Positions 24,862-34,432 of a stretch of 64,000 bases of DNA are shown here, piece after piece. The notes under the pieces were generated by a model. It saw only the letters and a list, made by a program, of their open reading frames with translations. It searched no databases and was not told the DNA's origin. Source of the DNA: JAIQFL01 sp035295745 (lineage in GTDB: Bacteria; Acidobacteriota; Terriglobia; Bryobacterales; Bryobacteraceae); contig DATGIL010000089.1 of assembly GCA_035295745.1 (NCBI GenBank), forward strand, positions 20,038-84,037. The letters are read 5' to 3'. Every line of letters begins with the position of its first letter. The first letter of the stretch is position 1. The translations under genes were made by a program, and so were the position numbers.

Positions 24862-27374
24862 GGCTCCGCCTTCCAGATCTCAGCCGCATATTCGGCAATG
24901 GTGCGGTCGCTCGAAAACTTCCCGCTGCCGGCGACATTCAGAACCGCCTTCTGCGCCCACGCCGCGGCATCGCAATATAGCGCGCCAAGCCGATCCTGCG
25001 CCCGGCAATACGACATAAGATCGGCCAGGTGCATGTAGTAATCGCCGTGCTTCAGGAGCATGTCCCGCAGCGGGTCGAAGATTCCAGGCTCGCTGCGATT
25101 GAAGTGGCCGGATCCGACGAGATCAAGGGCTGCTCGCGTTTCCGGCTCGTGTTCGTAGTGCCAATACGGGCTGTACCAGCCCCTGCTGGCCTGCACCTGC
25201 TCCACGGTCAATCCAAACAGAAAGAGGTTCTCTTCTCCGGCCTCTTCCGCCATCTCGATGGTTGCGCCATCCCGCGTCCCCACGGTGAGAGCTCCGTTCA
25301 TCATGAACTTCATGTTGCTGGTGCCGCTGGCCTCAAAGCCCGCCGTAGAAATCTGGTTGGAGACATCGCTCGCGGGAATCAGCCTCTCCGCCAGCGAAAC
25401 GTTGTATTCGGGAAGAAAGATGATGTTGATGCGGCCGCGAGTAACCGGATCGGCATCGATCGTCTCTGCGAGGTTGTTGATGAACTTGATGACCAGCTTC
25501 GCCAAGCGGTACGCCGGGGCCGCTTTGCCGGCAAAGAAGTATGTGCGTGGAACTACCTCCAGATTCGGGTTGTTGCGCAGCCGGTTGTACTCGACAATAA
25601 TCCGCAGTGCATTTAACAATTGTCTCTTGTATTCGTGGATCCGCTTCACCTGGCAGTCGAACACCGTTTGCGGATCCACAATTCGCCCCGAGGTGGCTTT
25701 GAGCCAGTTGGCAAACCGCGACTTGGCCTCTGCCTTCGATGCCAGAAAGGCGTCGCGGAAGGCGGGATCGCCGGCCAGCGGCTTCAATCTCGAGAGCTCT
25801 CGGAGATCGGTAATCCAGCCTTCGCCGATCGCTTCCGTGATGGCATTTGCCAGCCCCGGATTGGCCTGCAGGAGCCACCGGCGCGGTGTCACCCCATTGG
25901 TTTTGTTGTTGAAACGCTCCGGGAACATTTCCGCGAAGTCCTTCACGGTGGAGGTCCGCAACAGCTTCGAATGGACCGCCGCAACGCCGTTCGTGCTGTG
26001 CGAACCCACAATAGCCAGGTTGGCCATTCGGATCTTTGGTTCCGCACCAGCCTCAACCAGGCTCATGCGTTCCACCCGGCCCTCATCGCCGGGGAACCGC
26101 TTGCGGACATCCTCCAGTAGTCTCCGATTGATTTCGTAAATGATCTCCAGTTGCCTCGGCACCAGTACCTCAAACCCTTCCACCGGCCACTTCTCCAAAG
26201 CTTCCGGCAGCAGCGTGTGGTTAGTATATGCCAGTGTCCGCCTGGTCAGGCTCCATGCATCCTCCCACTCCAAGTGAGCATCATCCAGCAAAACCCGCAT
26301 CAACTCGGCGACCGCCATGGCAGGATGTGTGTCGTTCATCTGGATCGCCACCTTCTCGGGCAATCTGTCCCAATCGTTGTGCAGCCGCCGGAACCGCCGT
26401 ATGATATCCGCCACCGAACAGGCAACCAGGAAATATTCCTGCACGAACCGCAGACGACGGCCCATGGTGGTCGAGTCATCCGGGTACAACACACGGGTAA
26501 GCGATTCCGCTTCCAGCGTCTCGCCGAGAGCCCCGATGAAGTCTCCGCTCCCGAACTCCTGAAAATTGAAATAGTCCGGCGCCGCCGCGGCCCACAGCCG
26601 CAAGGTATTGATCGTTTTCCCGCCGTAGCCCACCACGGGACGATCGAATGGAACGCCGTACAGGCTCGATGGCCGGTCAAGGACCACCTCAAATTGACCG
26701 CCCCGAACCTGGATCGAGCAATTCAGCTTGACCTCCACTCTTTCGATCGGACGCGCAATCTCCCAGGGATCGGACTCGCGAAGCCAGTTGTCAGCGTTTT
26801 CCTTTTGCCAGCCGTTCATAATCGACTGCTTGAACATGCCGTACTCGTATCTCAGGCCGTAACCGGTCGCGGGTAGCTGCATGGTGGCCATGGAGTCCAG
26901 AAAGCACGCGGCCAGACGGCCCAATCCGCCATTGCCCAGACCCGCATCGGGCTCTTCCTCTATCAGATTGAGCCAGTCGATTCCCTGTTCCCTCGCGGCG
27001 TGCTGTACCAGAGGATCCAGAAGTAAGTTGGTTATGTTGTTCGCCGTCGAACGGCCGATCAAAAACTCCATCGAGAGATAATAAATCCGCTTTGGATTTC
27101 TTCGCTCGTATGTCTTCTTGGTCAGCACCCAACGCTGCGCGAGGATGTCGCGGATCGAATGGGAAAATGCTTCGAAGCGCTCCCGCGCGGTTGCCACTTG
27201 CGCGTCAATGGCTCTGTCGAATATGAGATGCCGTTCGTAGAAGGCGTTCTCTGTCCCTACGAAGGGTATAGGCCCGCAACCATACTGCCGCAGCAGCGCC
27301 GATGCCGGTAACGAGCCGTTCGTAGCCTCCGGCACCTTCGCTGAGGTTGTCTCAAAAGGATCTGTTGAAGTCAT
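24846..27374 (-). CDS. glgP: Glycogen phosphorylase
   Basis: An 842-residue glycogen/starch phosphorylase, which releases glucose 1-phosphate from alpha-1,4-glucan with pyridoxal phosphate as cofactor. Visible signatures are RNPKRIYYLSMEFLIGRS near the N-terminus, LGNGGLGRLAACFLDSMAT, QMNDTHPAMAVAELMR, VKRIHEYKRQLLNAL and the PLP-lysine region EASGTSNMKFMMNGALTVGT. The ATG at 27374 has AGAGGAG six bases upstream; a longer frame reaches 27410. It lies downstream of glgX and the DedA-rhodanese gene on the minus strand, within one likely operon. Confidence 0.97.
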   Translation of the reverse strand: MTSTDPFETTSAKVPEATNGSLPASALLRQYGCGPIPFVGTENAFYERHLIFDRAIDAQVATARERFEAFSHSIRDILAQRWVLTKKTYERRNPKRIYYLSMEFLIGRSTANNITNLLLDPLVQHAAREQGIDWLNLIEEEPDAGLGNGGLGRLAACFLDSMATMQLPATGYGLRYEYGMFKQSIMNGWQKENADNWLRESDPWEIARPIERVEVKLNCSIQVRGGQFEVVLDRPSSLYGVPFDRPVVGYGGKTINTLRLWAAAAPDYFNFQEFGSGDFIGALGETLEAESLTRVLYPDDSTTMGRRLRFVQEYFLVACSVADIIRRFRRLHNDWDRLPEKVAIQMNDTHPAMAVAELMRVLLDDAHLEWEDAWSLTRRTLAYTNHTLLPEALEKWPVEGFEVLVPRQLEIIYEINRRLLEDVRKRFPGDEGRVERMSLVEAGAEPKIRMANLAIVGSHSTNGVAAVHSKLLRTSTVKDFAEMFPERFNNKTNGVTPRRWLLQANPGLANAITEAIGEGWITDLRELSRLKPLAGDPAFRDAFLASKAEAKSRFANWLKATSGRIVDPQTVFDCQVKRIHEYKRQLLNALRIIVEYNRLRNNPNLEVVPRTYFFAGKAAPAYRLAKLVIKFINNLAETIDADPVTRGRINIIFLPEYNVSLAERLIPASDVSNQISTAGFEASGTSNMKFMMNGALTVGTRDGATIEMAEEAGEENLFLFGLTVEQVQASRGWYSPYWHYEHEPETRAALDLVGSGHFNRSEPGIFDPLRDMLLKHGDYYMHLADLMSYCRAQDRLGALYCDAAAWAQKAVLNVAGSGKFSSDRTIAEYAAEIWKAEPCPVP

Positions 27375-27406
27375 TCGATACTCCTCTTTGTGTACTGCTC
27401 GCGGTC

Positions 27407-28417
27407 TCAATTCGGGCGCGCGTCGGCTGCCGGCAACTTAACCCCAAGCCGTGCGGCGACGGCTTCGAGTGCTTCTGCGGATGGAGAGACAGGGAAGCCC
27501 TGATCCCTCCATGCCTTGAGTCCGCCCTCTAGCACCCAAACCTTGTTGACTCCTCTGCGCCTCAAACCCACTGCGGCTCGCGCGCTGATCGCGTCGCTGC
27601 CTGAGGGACAATACAGAATAATCTCGACGTCATCGGGGACAGCGATTTGTGTGGCCTTTCGTAGCTCTGAGGGATTCACCACGACAGCGCCTGGAATCGC
27701 CTCCAAGCTCTCATTGCCGTTGTCGTCTCCCTCGAAACTCGCCAGATCGAGCACTGCGATTCTCCGATCGGATTTCAGTCTGCGAGCGAGCATCGGAGGA
27801 CTGATGCGGCGCTTCCGCAGCTCGAGGATCATCCGGACCAGCGTCAGTCCCCTCCAGCCGGCATAAAGGAGGATCGGAACGGCAACCGCAATACCGAGGG
27901 CGGTTCCAGAGTGCTGAACCCAGCGAATTGCGATCTCCAACTGGTTAGCGAAGACGTATCCCAGCCCTGCATAGCATCCTGACCAAAGCAGGCTGCCTAT
28001 CGCATCGAGTGCGAGAAAACGGACCAGCGGCACTCCTTCCGCGCCGGCAAGTGGCGGCATGACTGCATCCAGTCCGGGAACAAACTTGGCTACACACAAG
28101 ACCGGGAGACCATATCGGTGAAATTCCTGTTGCGCATGTTTGGAGCAGCCCTGCGGGTCCGCCGTGAACCGGCAGATCAGCCGTATGGCCTTGGAGCCCC
28201 ACTTGCGGCCAATCCAATACCATATGACATCGCCTTCCAGGCAACCCAGGACACCCAGCAGAAGAATGATCGCAGGGCTCATTCCTCCATTTGCCGCCAG
28301 CGCGCCGGCAGCCATCAAAAAGACGACTGACGGGACGGGCAAGCCGATCTGCTGGGCAAGAACCGCAAGAAAAAGTCTGCTATAGGTCAGTTGTAACAAA
28401 GCATTCACAATGAGCAC
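27407..28417 (-). CDS. DedA-family membrane protein fused to rhodanese domain
   Basis: 336 residues in two modules. Residues 1 to about 205 are a DedA/VTT-type membrane protein: hydrophobic segments, QQIGLPVPSVVFLMAAGAL, then the re-entrant region FVPGLDAVMPPLAGAEGVP. DedA proteins are linked to lipid scrambling and membrane homeostasis. Residues about 225-325 form a rhodanese domain with an active-site loop YCPSGSDAISARAA containing the catalytic Cys, and a typical end WVLEGGLKAWRDQGFPV. The gene sits between glgX (13-base overlap) and glgP (32-base gap), an unexpected place for it. The rhodanese domain probably faces the cytoplasm. Confidence 0.85.
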   Translation of the reverse strand: MLIVNALLQLTYSRLFLAVLAQQIGLPVPSVVFLMAAGALAANGGMSPAIILLLGVLGCLEGDVIWYWIGRKWGSKAIRLICRFTADPQGCSKHAQQEFHRYGLPVLCVAKFVPGLDAVMPPLAGAEGVPLVRFLALDAIGSLLWSGCYAGLGYVFANQLEIAIRWVQHSGTALGIAVAVPILLYAGWRGLTLVRMILELRKRRISPPMLARRLKSDRRIAVLDLASFEGDDNGNESLEAIPGAVVVNPSELRKATQIAVPDDVEIILYCPSGSDAISARAAVGLRRRGVNKVWVLEGGLKAWRDQGFPVSPSAEALEAVAARLGVKLPAADARPN

Positions 28418-30540
28418 TCCAGTTGAATCTCCGGCGTTCGTCCGTTATCGGCGATGAGCACTACCACGGACCGTGCACCAACACGATAGGTACCCCCAGG
28501 AACTACGGTTTCCGCATTCCATTCGCAAATCTCGTGCGGTGGATCCAGCGCAGTATCGATCCACCGGCGCCATGGTTTGGCACAGCCGCTCAATGTGGGA
28601 AGTTCGAAATCGAGAGCTTCCCAATACGCATTCAGAATGATGTGCGCTGACACAGCTTCGCTTTTGGCTACCCCGCCGATTGCGATGCTGTGCGAGAAAG
28701 GCGACCAATCCGGCTGGTTGGGTTTGACGCCATGCCAGGCGGGTTTCATCTCGCTCAGGACCTGCCGTAGACTTTCCCGCCGTTGTTCATGCTCCACATC
28801 GCGCATCAGCCGCCGTTCGATCAGCAACCTCACGAACCGGAGGACATCGGCATGCTTGCACAGCAGATTCCAGTCGAACCAACTCGTTTCATTGTCCTGG
28901 CAATAGGCGTTGTTGTTGCCGAACTGGGTGCGCCTCACCTCATCGCCCATCACAAACATCGGCACGCCGCCGGATAACATCAAGGCTGTGAAAAAGTTCT
29001 TCACCTGCCGATTACGGAGCCTGTCTATACCGGAATCGTCCGTCGGGCCTTCAAAGCCGCAGTTCCAACTTTGGTTCTCGTCACATCCGTCCCGGTTGTT
29101 CTCGCCATTGTCTTCGTTGTGCTTGCGGTCATAGGAGACGACGTCGTTAAGCGTAAATCCGTCGTGGCACGCAACGAAATTGATACTCTCCTCGAGTTCG
29201 CGCTCTTTCCAGCCATATATGCTGGGACTGCCGAGCAAACGGTCGGCAGCGCGCCCCACCGAATGATTCGCGCCCCGGAAGAAGTCGCGGAGGTCATCCC
29301 GAAACCGGTCGTTCCACTCCTTCCAGCTGTCGCCCACGAAGTTGCCGACCTGATAGAGGCCCGCCGCGTCCCACGCCTCCGCGATCATCTTGGTGCCCGC
29401 AAGGGCCGGGTCGGATTCGATGTCCCAAAGCACCGGAGGATTCGACAACACAGCGCCAGAGGAATCGCGCGACAGGATGGAAGCCAGATCGAAGCGGAAG
29501 CCATCCACGTGCATTTCCTGCACCCAGTAACGGAGGCTGTCCAGAATCATGCGCCGCACCACCGGATGATTCGCATTGAGCGTATTTCCGGTGCCCGTGA
29601 AGTTGGCGTACTGCGAGCGGTCTTCGCAGAGAAGGTAGTAAGTGGGGTTATCCAGGCCGCGGAAGCACTGCGTCGGGCCGTCGTGTCCGTTTTCCGCAGT
29701 GTGATTGAACACCACGTCGAGAATCACTTCGATGCCCCCCCGGTGCAGCGCCTTCACCATATCCCGAAATTCATTGACCGCGCCCAACGGCTCCTGACAT
29801 GAGCTGTAGGCCTCGTGCGGCGCAAAGAACGAGACCGGTGAGTAGCCCCAGTAGTTGCTCCGGTCGTGAGGCGCGTCCTGAGAATCGAATTGAAATACGG
29901 GAAGCAACTCGACCGCAGTGATCCCCAGCCGTTGAAGGTAGGGGATCTTCTGCACCAATCCGGCGTATGTGCCGCGTTTCGATTCCCTCACCCCGGAATT
30001 CGGGTTCGCGGTGAATCCACGCACATGCGTCTCGTAGATGATGGTCCGGGACCAAGGGCGCTTTAGGGGCAGATCACCTTGCCAGTCGTACATCTGCGGG
30101 TCAGTAACCACGCTTTTCATTGCCGTTGCCGCGTTGTCTCCCTGCAGGCGCGCCGCTTCCCGGCTGTAGTTCTTCGGCACGACAACGGCACGACCATATG
30201 GGTCCAGAAGCAGCTTGGATGGATCGAAGCGCAGACCCCGATCTGGCTCGAACGGACCGAACGCCCGGAATCCATAGATCTGGCCTGCTTGCACCCCGGG
30301 TACGAACAGGTGCCAATAGTGATACGTGCGGTTCAGACAAGGATCGATGGGAATGACGCGCGACGGACGAGCGTCGTCCACCCGATCGAAAAACAGCAGG
30401 TCGATTTTAGTGGAATTCCGGGAAAAGACTGAGAAGTTTGCGCCCCCGCCTGCCAATGTCGCGCCGATAGGAATGCTGCGGCCACGCGTCGGCGCGGCAA
30501 ATGGAGAGTGCATAGCGGTCTGCTGTTGAGATCGGATCAT
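28405..30540 (-). CDS. glgX: Glycogen debranching enzyme GlgX (isoamylase type)
   Basis: A 711-residue GH13 debranching enzyme, hydrolysing alpha-1,6 branches of glycogen or its limit dextrins. An N-terminal beta-sandwich (GATLAGGGANFSVFSRNSTK) precedes the barrel. The catalytic regions are VDGFRFDLASILSRD (nucleophile Asp), MIAEAWDAAGLYQVG (acid/base Glu) and VACHDGFTLNDVVSY (His-Asp). An alternative start is MHSP at 30513; neither has a strong ribosome-binding site. It is the first gene of the minus-strand glycogen cluster and overlaps the next by 13 bases. Confidence 0.95.
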   Translation of the reverse strand: MIRSQQQTAMHSPFAAPTRGRSIPIGATLAGGGANFSVFSRNSTKIDLLFFDRVDDARPSRVIPIDPCLNRTYHYWHLFVPGVQAGQIYGFRAFGPFEPDRGLRFDPSKLLLDPYGRAVVVPKNYSREAARLQGDNAATAMKSVVTDPQMYDWQGDLPLKRPWSRTIIYETHVRGFTANPNSGVRESKRGTYAGLVQKIPYLQRLGITAVELLPVFQFDSQDAPHDRSNYWGYSPVSFFAPHEAYSSCQEPLGAVNEFRDMVKALHRGGIEVILDVVFNHTAENGHDGPTQCFRGLDNPTYYLLCEDRSQYANFTGTGNTLNANHPVVRRMILDSLRYWVQEMHVDGFRFDLASILSRDSSGAVLSNPPVLWDIESDPALAGTKMIAEAWDAAGLYQVGNFVGDSWKEWNDRFRDDLRDFFRGANHSVGRAADRLLGSPSIYGWKERELEESINFVACHDGFTLNDVVSYDRKHNEDNGENNRDGCDENQSWNCGFEGPTDDSGIDRLRNRQVKNFFTALMLSGGVPMFVMGDEVRRTQFGNNNAYCQDNETSWFDWNLLCKHADVLRFVRLLIERRLMRDVEHEQRRESLRQVLSEMKPAWHGVKPNQPDWSPFSHSIAIGGVAKSEAVSAHIILNAYWEALDFELPTLSGCAKPWRRWIDTALDPPHEICEWNAETVVPGGTYRVGARSVVVLIADNGRTPEIQLECSL

Positions 30541-30842
30541 GAAACGTCAGTTGGCCAAGGAGCACTCAGCGCGCCACTGTCGCAGGAACATGGATTCAGG
30601 TACTTAGGATTACCCAGGCCGAATCTGCTTCGGCGCCCGCGGCATGTGCCCACGCACATGCCGATGTGCGGAGACGACGGCTGGAGTTGAATTATAGGCC
30701 GCGATCCACGTCTCGGTTCGGGCGCGAGGCTTGAATTCCAAAACGGGTACACCCTGGTCTCGAGTCGAGGACATAGGTCTCAAATCGATTCGAGCCCACC
30801 CCGTTCGCCGTACCGGAATTACCGCAAGGAGACGTATTCGTT
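30541..30842. other. Divergent intergenic region
   Basis: About 300 bases between the divergent glgX gene and the broken gene at 30843. It must hold the promoters of both, but no convincing -35/-10 or GG-N10-GC element was found. CTCGAGTCGAG near 30760 is a short palindrome. Confidence 0.4.
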
Positions 30843-31196
30843 ATGAAACAATTAAGTGTTAAGGCAAAAGTTGTCTGCCGGAAGGTAGACGCCAAGTTGT
30901 TCGAGTAAGCAGGATTCAAAACAATCCCGTCAGCGCGTGGCAACACCGTTGTTGAGTTCACCTATCCGGATTCAGCAGAAGCTTTGAAAGCCGTCGTGGA
31001 GCTGTTCAGTAAGTTTGTTCCCTTCACGGCCCGCCTCGGGCGGACCGGCCCGATGGCGCGCACGCTCATTGCCTCCGACGGCATGAATGTGGTCGTCATC
31101 CAAGTCGCTGCTTGTAAGGACTGGGTTCCAGAATCGGATAAACCACGGCACTACCATTCTCCTGATGGTCACCAACTTATCATCGGCACCTCCTGA
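30843..31196 (+). pseudogene. Hypothetical protein gene with in-frame TAA
   Basis: A 118-codon frame from an ATG at 30843 (AAGGAG eleven bases upstream) to TGA at 31194-31196, interrupted only by TAA at codon 22 (30906-30908). Both sides read as coding sequence in the same frame: LSVKAKVVCRKVDAKLFE before, then AGFKTIPSARGNTVVEFTYP, ELFSKFVPFTARLGRTG and IASDGMNVVVIQVAA after. A single change GAA to TAA would explain it. Translation could restart at a TTG at 30984, giving 70 residues. The family was not recognised; no signal peptide is seen. Confidence 0.55.
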
Positions 31197-31299
31197 ACTC
31201 GGCCGACGATTAGAGAGACGTCTCGGCACGCAGGAGGACTTAGTTCGCGCGCCGAACAACGGGATCAAACGGAGAGTCACGGCATCGGAGACGTGACGT

Positions 31300-34200
31300 T
31301 CAACGAACTTGGAAACCATTCGGCAGGGTGGCTTCCTCGTCGCCGGTAGTAACGGTTATCGATCGTGGCCCTAATGTGGCGCCCGGCGCCGCCACGAACT
31401 GTACGGTCAGTGTCGTTCCACTCATGACCCCGATATTACTGACGGAAATACCGGCGCCGGCGTTCACCTGCGTCATGCCGCTGGTGAAATGAGTGTTCTG
31501 CCCTGCGATTGTCACCAGCGTCGTTAGCCCCGGCGAGGTGCCGGCAGGAGATACCCAGGCCACTACCGGTGTCGACGCAGGCAGCAATTGGTTGAACTCG
31601 CCGCGCATAATGAACACCGCCATCTGCCCACGCGTGACAGGGTCATCCGGGCAATAGGTAGTCGCGGTGCAACCCGAAGTGATCCCCAATTGCTTCATTT
31701 TCTGAATCCACGGAAAGTACGGGTGGTTCGGCGCCACATCCGCGAAGTAGGGCGTGGCCGGATAACTGGACGGCGTAGCAACGCCGTACCGGCCGCGAAT
31801 GATCAGAACCGCCATGATGCCCCGGGTCACTGGAGCGTCCGGACAAAATTGGTTCGACGCACACGGGACGGCGATTCCCAGATCCTGCATCTTCTGAATC
31901 CACGGGAAGTACGAGTTGCTGGCAGGCACGTCGGAGAAATACGGCGTTGAGGTGTAGGCAAAACTGTCGCCACCCATTATGGATCGGACCACGAAGACGG
32001 CCATCTGCGCTTCGGTGACACTGTCGTTCGGACAGTACAAGGGCGGGTTCGCCTCGCATCCCGAGGTGATCGTGTACTCGCGCATCAGGTCGATAGCCGG
32101 TAGGAATGCATCGCTGGAACTGACGTCGCTGAATGGCGCGAGGACGGTAGTCAGATCGCTGGCCGTGGCTGTTGCCGAACCTCCACCCGATACGCTTACC
32201 CGGTTGATCGCGGGCGACGCCGCGTTCGAAGCCACGCTGGCCGTAATGGTGATAGGCGGGTAGATGGCGCCGGGCGACATTGGATCGGATCGGGAGCATG
32301 TGAGCGTTGGAAGAGCGCAGGTCCAACCCGGCCCGTCGATGGCGGTGCCCGTGAGTCCTGAAGGCAGAGTATTAGCTACCGAGACCGCCCCGTTTGTGGC
32401 GCCCGACCCGCGGTTCTCAACTAGAATCGTGTACGCGGCGGTGCTTTGGCCCTGGAGGAAGTTGCCTATGTGGGTGCAGGAGATTAGCAGGTCGGGAAGG
32501 AGATCGTAGTTTACGGCTAACGTGGGCGGATTGGTTGTGACTTGGTCCACGGCCATTGCATTTGCACTCGTGAGAGGTGTCCAGAGTCCGCTTGAAGACT
32601 TTACCATCACGTTATCCAAGTGTATGTTCATGGTGCCCGTTAACGTGTAATCAGTTGCAAGCGTGTGGGTCGTGCCTGCCGGGAACTCGTAGGTGAAACC
32701 AGCGGGAAGCGTCTGAAAACCGATCGAGTTTTGAATCGGCAGGGGAGAGGCGGGCGTGAAAACATTTTCGAGCGTGAGATTCACGACACTCGGCAGGGTC
32801 AAGTCAATTGCAGTAGCTCCCTCCCCGGCTTTGAGACCGCTCAGAGCGGTGTCGGGCGGGAGAATCTTCAGGCTGAAAAGAACCCTCGGGGGATCTTCCA
32901 CAAAGATATTTCGGTACACAGGAGGGCTCACGGTCCCGAACATCGTGCCGGGCGACATCAGCGAGGCGATGACTGCATTGTTTTGGTGGGCTAGGAGATC
33001 CGTGGGGTCGGTGCGAAAAGTGGTAACTGTTGGGGTACTCCAATCGGTCCTCACAACATAAAGACCGTCGATCAGATCATAGTCTCCCGGGTATCGGTTC
33101 AGCCAACCCAGATTCACGACGCCGCCCTCCGCGTTCTGCCACACCGTGGCATTTGTGACCGTGATGGACCCACCCCACATCTCCAGAGAATCGTCACCGG
33201 TGCGGACAAAAACGTTGGATGCGATGGTTCCCGTCTCCATCTGGAGTCCGTCATTATTGCCGTTCCAGCCGATGATCTTCATGTTGTTCACAACGCTGTT
33301 GACTAAGCCATCGGTAGCGGTGTAGTTAAAGTCCGAAACAATCGGACCATCTATCGCGAACGTATCGGAATGGGCCGGGCTGGAGTCCCAGGAGATAGCC
33401 TGATAGCCGTCAATTTGATGGCCGGAGGCGGGTGCATTACGGCATTGCCGCCACAGGTAATTGAACCGGCTGCCGTCCAGCACGCCAGGGCCGTAAATCC
33501 GCCTGACACTACCGTGACCACTCTGCACGAAGCGCAGCTTCCCCTGGACCCAGGCCTCTGCGCCCAGAAATACGTTCTTGATGTTAACGGGCACGCTGAA
33601 GACTTGGGCTCCAGGTCCTTCGATCCCGGGTCCTCCAATCGGCACAATTCCCTCGAAATCCAAGGTGTCATAAGTGGGATCGATAAGATGGGGATCGGTG
33701 AGGTCGTTCGCCGATCGGATCACTTTCACGTTTTGGCCCGTTGGCGTGGCGTAAGGTGGATCGAGGAAGAAAGCCAGGCCCTGAATACCACCGCCGTTCT
33801 GTGAGTCGCGGTCCCACCACAAAATGAATTGCTCTCCTGAAAAATCAGGCGCGGTCACAGTCGAGAGATTCACTGTACCGTCCTGGGCCAACGCGGCAAG
33901 GACAGGCTTTGGGCTGGGCCGAACGGACACGTGATCGCTTGCCAGAAAAGGAGCGTTCTGCAGCTTGGTGACGCGAAGCTGAACGTAGGCGTTCGCATGA
34001 GCGGGGATGCTCACGAACGACATGGATGTGTTCGGATAGGAAGGATACTTGGTAAATGGCTCGTAGGGCGACGCGTTCGTCCCACCGTAGATGCTGAGAT
34101 AGACCCGAGCATCCGTCCAGGCGCCGCCATCCAACTTGTATTGCACGGAATATTGACCTTGGGCCGCAGGCACGGGATACGAGAGTGGACTGCCCGGGTA

Positions 34201-34308
34201 AACTGCCGCCATATCGGCAGCGCCTTTCGCGGGACATTGCTGAGCAACAGCATCGAAAACAAGTGTGACGAGCAAAAGCGCTGTCAGCGAACCACGAGAG
34301 ATCAACAT
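31300..34308 (-). CDS. Large secreted beta-helix protein with SLH-like repeats
   Basis: A 1002-residue exported protein. Signal peptide residues 1-22 (LTALLLVTLVFDAVAQ). Residues about 30-600 resemble the dextranase/isopullulanase (GH49) arrangement: an N-terminal beta-sandwich, then a right-handed beta-helix with YGPGVLDGSRFNYLW, NMKIIGWNGNNDGLQMETG and VRTGDDSLEMWGGSI. Residues about 600-720 look like a DUF11 repeat. Three SLH-like repeats follow (about 725-910), each with F-x-DV, GI-x-x-GC/PC and CP-x-x-x-VT; the C-terminus is an IPT/TIG-like domain. It is probably a surface-attached polysaccharide hydrolase or lyase; GH49 membership is tentative. It is monocistronic on the minus strand. 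Confidence 0.75.
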   Translation of the reverse strand: MLISRGSLTALLLVTLVFDAVAQQCPAKGAADMAAVYPGSPLSYPVPAAQGQYSVQYKLDGGAWTDARVYLSIYGGTNASPYEPFTKYPSYPNTSMSFVSIPAHANAYVQLRVTKLQNAPFLASDHVSVRPSPKPVLAALAQDGTVNLSTVTAPDFSGEQFILWWDRDSQNGGGIQGLAFFLDPPYATPTGQNVKVIRSANDLTDPHLIDPTYDTLDFEGIVPIGGPGIEGPGAQVFSVPVNIKNVFLGAEAWVQGKLRFVQSGHGSVRRIYGPGVLDGSRFNYLWRQCRNAPASGHQIDGYQAISWDSSPAHSDTFAIDGPIVSDFNYTATDGLVNSVVNNMKIIGWNGNNDGLQMETGTIASNVFVRTGDDSLEMWGGSITVTNATVWQNAEGGVVNLGWLNRYPGDYDLIDGLYVVRTDWSTPTVTTFRTDPTDLLAHQNNAVIASLMSPGTMFGTVSPPVYRNIFVEDPPRVLFSLKILPPDTALSGLKAGEGATAIDLTLPSVVNLTLENVFTPASPLPIQNSIGFQTLPAGFTYEFPAGTTHTLATDYTLTGTMNIHLDNVMVKSSSGLWTPLTSANAMAVDQVTTNPPTLAVNYDLLPDLLISCTHIGNFLQGQSTAAYTILVENRGSGATNGAVSVANTLPSGLTGTAIDGPGWTCALPTLTCSRSDPMSPGAIYPPITITASVASNAASPAINRVSVSGGGSATATASDLTTVLAPFSDVSSSDAFLPAIDLMREYTITSGCEANPPLYCPNDSVTEAQMAVFVVRSIMGGDSFAYTSTPYFSDVPASNSYFPWIQKMQDLGIAVPCASNQFCPDAPVTRGIMAVLIIRGRYGVATPSSYPATPYFADVAPNHPYFPWIQKMKQLGITSGCTATTYCPDDPVTRGQMAVFIMRGEFNQLLPASTPVVAWVSPAGTSPGLTTLVTIAGQNTHFTSGMTQVNAGAGISVSNIGVMSGTTLTVQFVAAPGATLGPRSITVTTGDEEATLPNGFQVR

Positions 34309-34432
34309 GATTTCCGAATGACCTTCGGTTCATCGTAAGGGGGCAGCTTGTGCAGGACAACCCACACGTTCGCGTAGGTCCTCGAATGTTTCTGATGCGT
34401 CAGCGCTAAACTCCCTCGATAACGGAGGCCGC

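Noticed and set aside
24846..26876. Plus-strand frames (for example 293 and 241 residues) opposite glgP
   Set aside because: glgP is unambiguous; these are antisense shadows.
2592..31196. Pyrrolysine or other stop-codon reassignment
   Set aside because: TAG, TAA and TGA all interrupt genes, while the same codons end many intact genes here; mutation or sequencing error is simpler.
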